DNA of 13,798 bases from Nitrospinae bacterium RIFCSPLOWO2_12_39_16 (GTDB lineage Bacteria; Nitrospinota; Nitrospinia; UBA9942): contig MHDO01000147.1 of the NCBI GenBank assembly GCA_001805005.1, forward strand, positions 1-13,798, written 5' to 3'. A program made the position numbers and the translations under genes. Below the pieces are notes generated by a model. It saw only the letters and a program-made list of their open reading frames with translations. It was not told the origin of the DNA and did no database searches. Positions 12,061 through 13,798 of the stretch are shown piece by piece; position 1 is the stretch's first letter; each line of letters opens with the position of its first letter.

Positions 12061-13798
12061 CTACTGAATCTTGCGAATTGCATGATTCCAGTGATCAGCT
12101 ACATACAGATTTGTCCCATCTGTGCTTATACCCTGTGGATAATTAAATCTTGCAGATGTGCCTGTAGCATCTGTTGAGCCAGTTAAACCTGCTGAACCGG
12201 CAATTGTTGTTACAACACCTGTGGATATAACAATCTTACGGATTGTATGATTATTCTGTTCAGCTATATACAAGTTTGTCCCATCTGTGGTTATACCAAA
12301 GGGATAATAAAATCTTGCTGATGTGCCTGTGGCATCTGTTGAGCCAGAAGTGGTAGAACCAGCAATAGTGGTAACAACACCTGTTGATATGACAATCTTA
12401 CGGATAGTGTAATTACCGTAATCAGCTACAAACAGATTTGTCCCATCTGTGGTTATACCAGTAGAATTATAAAATCTTGCTGATGTGCCTGTGGCATCTG
12501 TTGAGCCGCTTGTGCCGGCAGAGCCTGCAATTGTTGTTACAACTCCTGTGGATATGACAATTTTACGGATTGTATGATTACTGTCATCAGCTACAAACAG
12601 ATTTGTCCCATCTGTGGTTATACCCCGTGGATTATAAAATCTTGCTGATGTGCCTGTAGCATCTGTTGAGCCGGAAGAAAGTGCAGAGCCTGCAATTGTT
12701 GTTACAACTCCTGTGGATATGACAATCTTACGGATTGTATAATTATAAGTATCAGCTACAAAAAGATTTGTCCCATCTGTGGTTATACCATAGGGATAAT
12801 AAAATCTTGCAGATGTGCCTGTGGCATCTGTTGAGCCAGAAGTGGTAGAACCAGCAATAGTGGTAACAACACCTGTGGATATGACAATTTTACGGATTGT
12901 ATGATTCATGCGATCAGCTACATACAGATTTGTCCCATCTGTGGTTATACCAGCTGGATAATAAAAACTTGCTGATGTTCCTGTGCCATCTGTTGAGCCA
13001 GAAGTGGTAGAACCGGCAAAGGTGGTAACTGCCGCATTTGTGCTTGTAAGATTAAGAGAGGTCCCTTGGACAGAGCCACCCATGAGTGTTCCAGTCGAGG
13101 TAGATGGTGCAATCTTACGGATTGTATGATTATAGCTATCAGCTACAAAAAGATTTGTCCCATCTGTGGTTATACCCTGTGGATAATAAAATCTTGCTGA
13201 TGTGCCTGTGGCATCTGTTGAGCCAGAAGTGGTAGAACCAGCAATAGTGGTAACAACACCTGTTGATATGACAATCTTACGGATAGTGTAATTACCGTAA
13301 TCAGCTACAAACAGATTTGTCCCATCTGTGGTTATACCAGTAGAATTATAAAATCTTGCTGATGTGCCTGTGGCATCTGTTGAACCGGAAGTGGTAGAAC
13401 CAGCAATTGTTGTTACAACACCTGTAGATATGACAATCTTACGGATGGTATAATTACCGTAATCAGCTACAAAAAGATTTGTCCCATCTGTGGTTATACC
13501 AGTGGGATAATAAAATCTTGCTGATGTTCCTGTGGCATCTGTTGAGCCGGAAGTGGTAGAACCAGCAATTGTTGTTACGACACCTGTTGATATGACAATC
13601 TTACGGATTGTATGATTCAAAGAGTCAGCTACAAACAGGTTTGTCCCATCTGTGGTTATACCCTGTGGATAATTAAATCTTGCTGATGTTCCTGTGGCAT
13701 TTGTTGAACCGGAAGAACCGGCAGAACCTGCAATGGTGGTAACAACACCTGTGGATATAACAATCTTACGGATGGTGTGATTATACTGATCAGCTACA
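12061..13798 (-). CDS. NHL-type beta-propeller repeat protein, N-terminus beyond window edge
   Basis: The frame is open to the right edge; 578 residues are visible and no start or signal peptide is in view, so the internal TTG at 13620 is not the start. The product is about ten 54-55-residue repeats of the form VADxxNHTIRKIVISTGVVTTIAG, then STTSGSTDATGTSARFYYP, then xGITTDGTNLF, the pattern of NHL propellers (NLYVAD-NHTIRKI). It ends ADHWNHAIRKIQ with TAG. Repeats differ at only a few positions (two residues after VAD, one before GITTDG). One repeat is replaced in part by a 21-residue-longer insert (about 13013-13113) containing PSTSTGTLMGGSVQ. Likely secreted or surface-attached; partner unknown. 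It is upstream of the RCC1 genes on the same strand. Confidence 0.85.
   Translation of the reverse strand, partial: VADQYNHTIRKIVISTGVVTTIAGSAGSSGSTNATGTSARFNYPQGITTDGTNLFVADSLNHTIRKIVISTGVVTTIAGSTTSGSTDATGTSARFYYPTGITTDGTNLFVADYGNYTIRKIVISTGVVTTIAGSTTSGSTDATGTSARFYNSTGITTDGTNLFVADYGNYTIRKIVISTGVVTTIAGSTTSGSTDATGTSARFYYPQGITTDGTNLFVADSYNHTIRKIAPSTSTGTLMGGSVQGTSLNLTSTNAAVTTFAGSTTSGSTDGTGTSASFYYPAGITTDGTNLYVADRMNHTIRKIVISTGVVTTIAGSTTSGSTDATGTSARFYYPYGITTDGTNLFVADTYNYTIRKIVISTGVVTTIAGSALSSGSTDATGTSARFYNPRGITTDGTNLFVADDSNHTIRKIVISTGVVTTIAGSAGTSGSTDATGTSARFYNSTGITTDGTNLFVADYGNYTIRKIVISTGVVTTIAGSTTSGSTDATGTSARFYYPFGITTDGTNLYIAEQNNHTIRKIVISTGVVTTIAGSAGLTGSTDATGTSARFNYPQGISTDGTNLYVADHWNHAIRKIQ
12080..13798 (-). 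repeat. Tandem array of 162-165-bp units encoding the NHL repeats
   Basis: Ten full units are visible, interrupted once by a longer unit. DNA identity between units is very high, including silent sites, which suggests recent expansion or gene conversion. The longest exact duplicate found by eye is 203 bp: 12302-12504 equals 13181-13383. Confidence 0.9.

Noticed and set aside
13618..13620. TTG at 13620 as the start of the NHL protein
   Set aside because: The same repeat frame continues upstream to the window edge without a stop; there is no ribosome-binding site, and the codon is simply the Leu of one repeat.
12061..13798. Regular direct repeats that could be taken for a CRISPR array
   Set aside because: The unit is 162-165 bp, continuously coding in one frame, and the variable parts are single codons, not spacers.
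1..13798. tRNA or rRNA genes
   Set aside because: No cloverleaf with a TTC-type T-loop motif and no rRNA-like sequence was recognised by eye; a covariance search would settle it.

Overview
The window is a 13.8 kb chromosomal segment from an AT-rich bacterium (roughly 40% GC by eye). It looks Gram-negative: it has a long GlnE, DnaK with the proteobacterial-type layout, and a lipoprotein with a lipobox. Taxonomy cannot be fixed from sequence alone. Gene content and style fit an uncultured Nitrospirota- or Desulfobacterota-like organism, which is a low-confidence inference.

Layout, left to right. (1) 1-1076, + strand: C-terminal 358 codons of a heme-copper-oxidase subunit I-like membrane protein that keeps the helix-X heme histidines but lacks the paired CuB histidines. 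(2) 1146-4238, - strand: dnaK, hsp20 and grpE, transcribed in that order from a TTGACA-type promoter near 4300-4325; neither hrcA nor dnaJ is present. (3) 4495-5112, + strand: rsmD with its own good promoter, convergent with and overlapping (4) glnE, 5085-8243, - strand. (5) 8327-10323, - strand: groES-groEL from a near-consensus promoter (TTGACA-N17-TAATAT), ended by a strong terminator whose U-tract runs directly into the glnE ATG. (6) 10508-10714, + strand: a small four-cysteine protein, divergent from groES. (7) 10886-13798, - strand: two surface or secreted beta-propeller genes, an FN3+RCC1 lipoprotein and a long NHL-repeat protein cut by the right edge, with a decayed RCC1 paralogue between them.

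The first 10.3 kb is mainly a protein-folding locus (DnaK, GrpE, Hsp20, GroES, GroEL) interleaved with nitrogen control (GlnE) and ribosome maturation (RsmD). GrpE recharges DnaK, Hsp20 holds unfolded clients for it, and GroESL folds them. The promoters look like housekeeping sigma-70 sites; no CIRCE or sigma-32 signature was seen, but each chaperone 5' UTR holds an inverted repeat.

The most unusual property is the number of unrelated short repeat families. They sit between genes, at gene ends and in frame inside genes: a GTGTCAG family at three places, three different 7-nt-period arrays within rsmD, a 9-nt-period inverted repeat after the four-Cys gene, and palindromes in the dnaK leader, in glnE and in the RCC1 remnant. 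Several contribute the last codons or the stop codon of a gene. No transposase, tRNA, rRNA or CRISPR was recognised.
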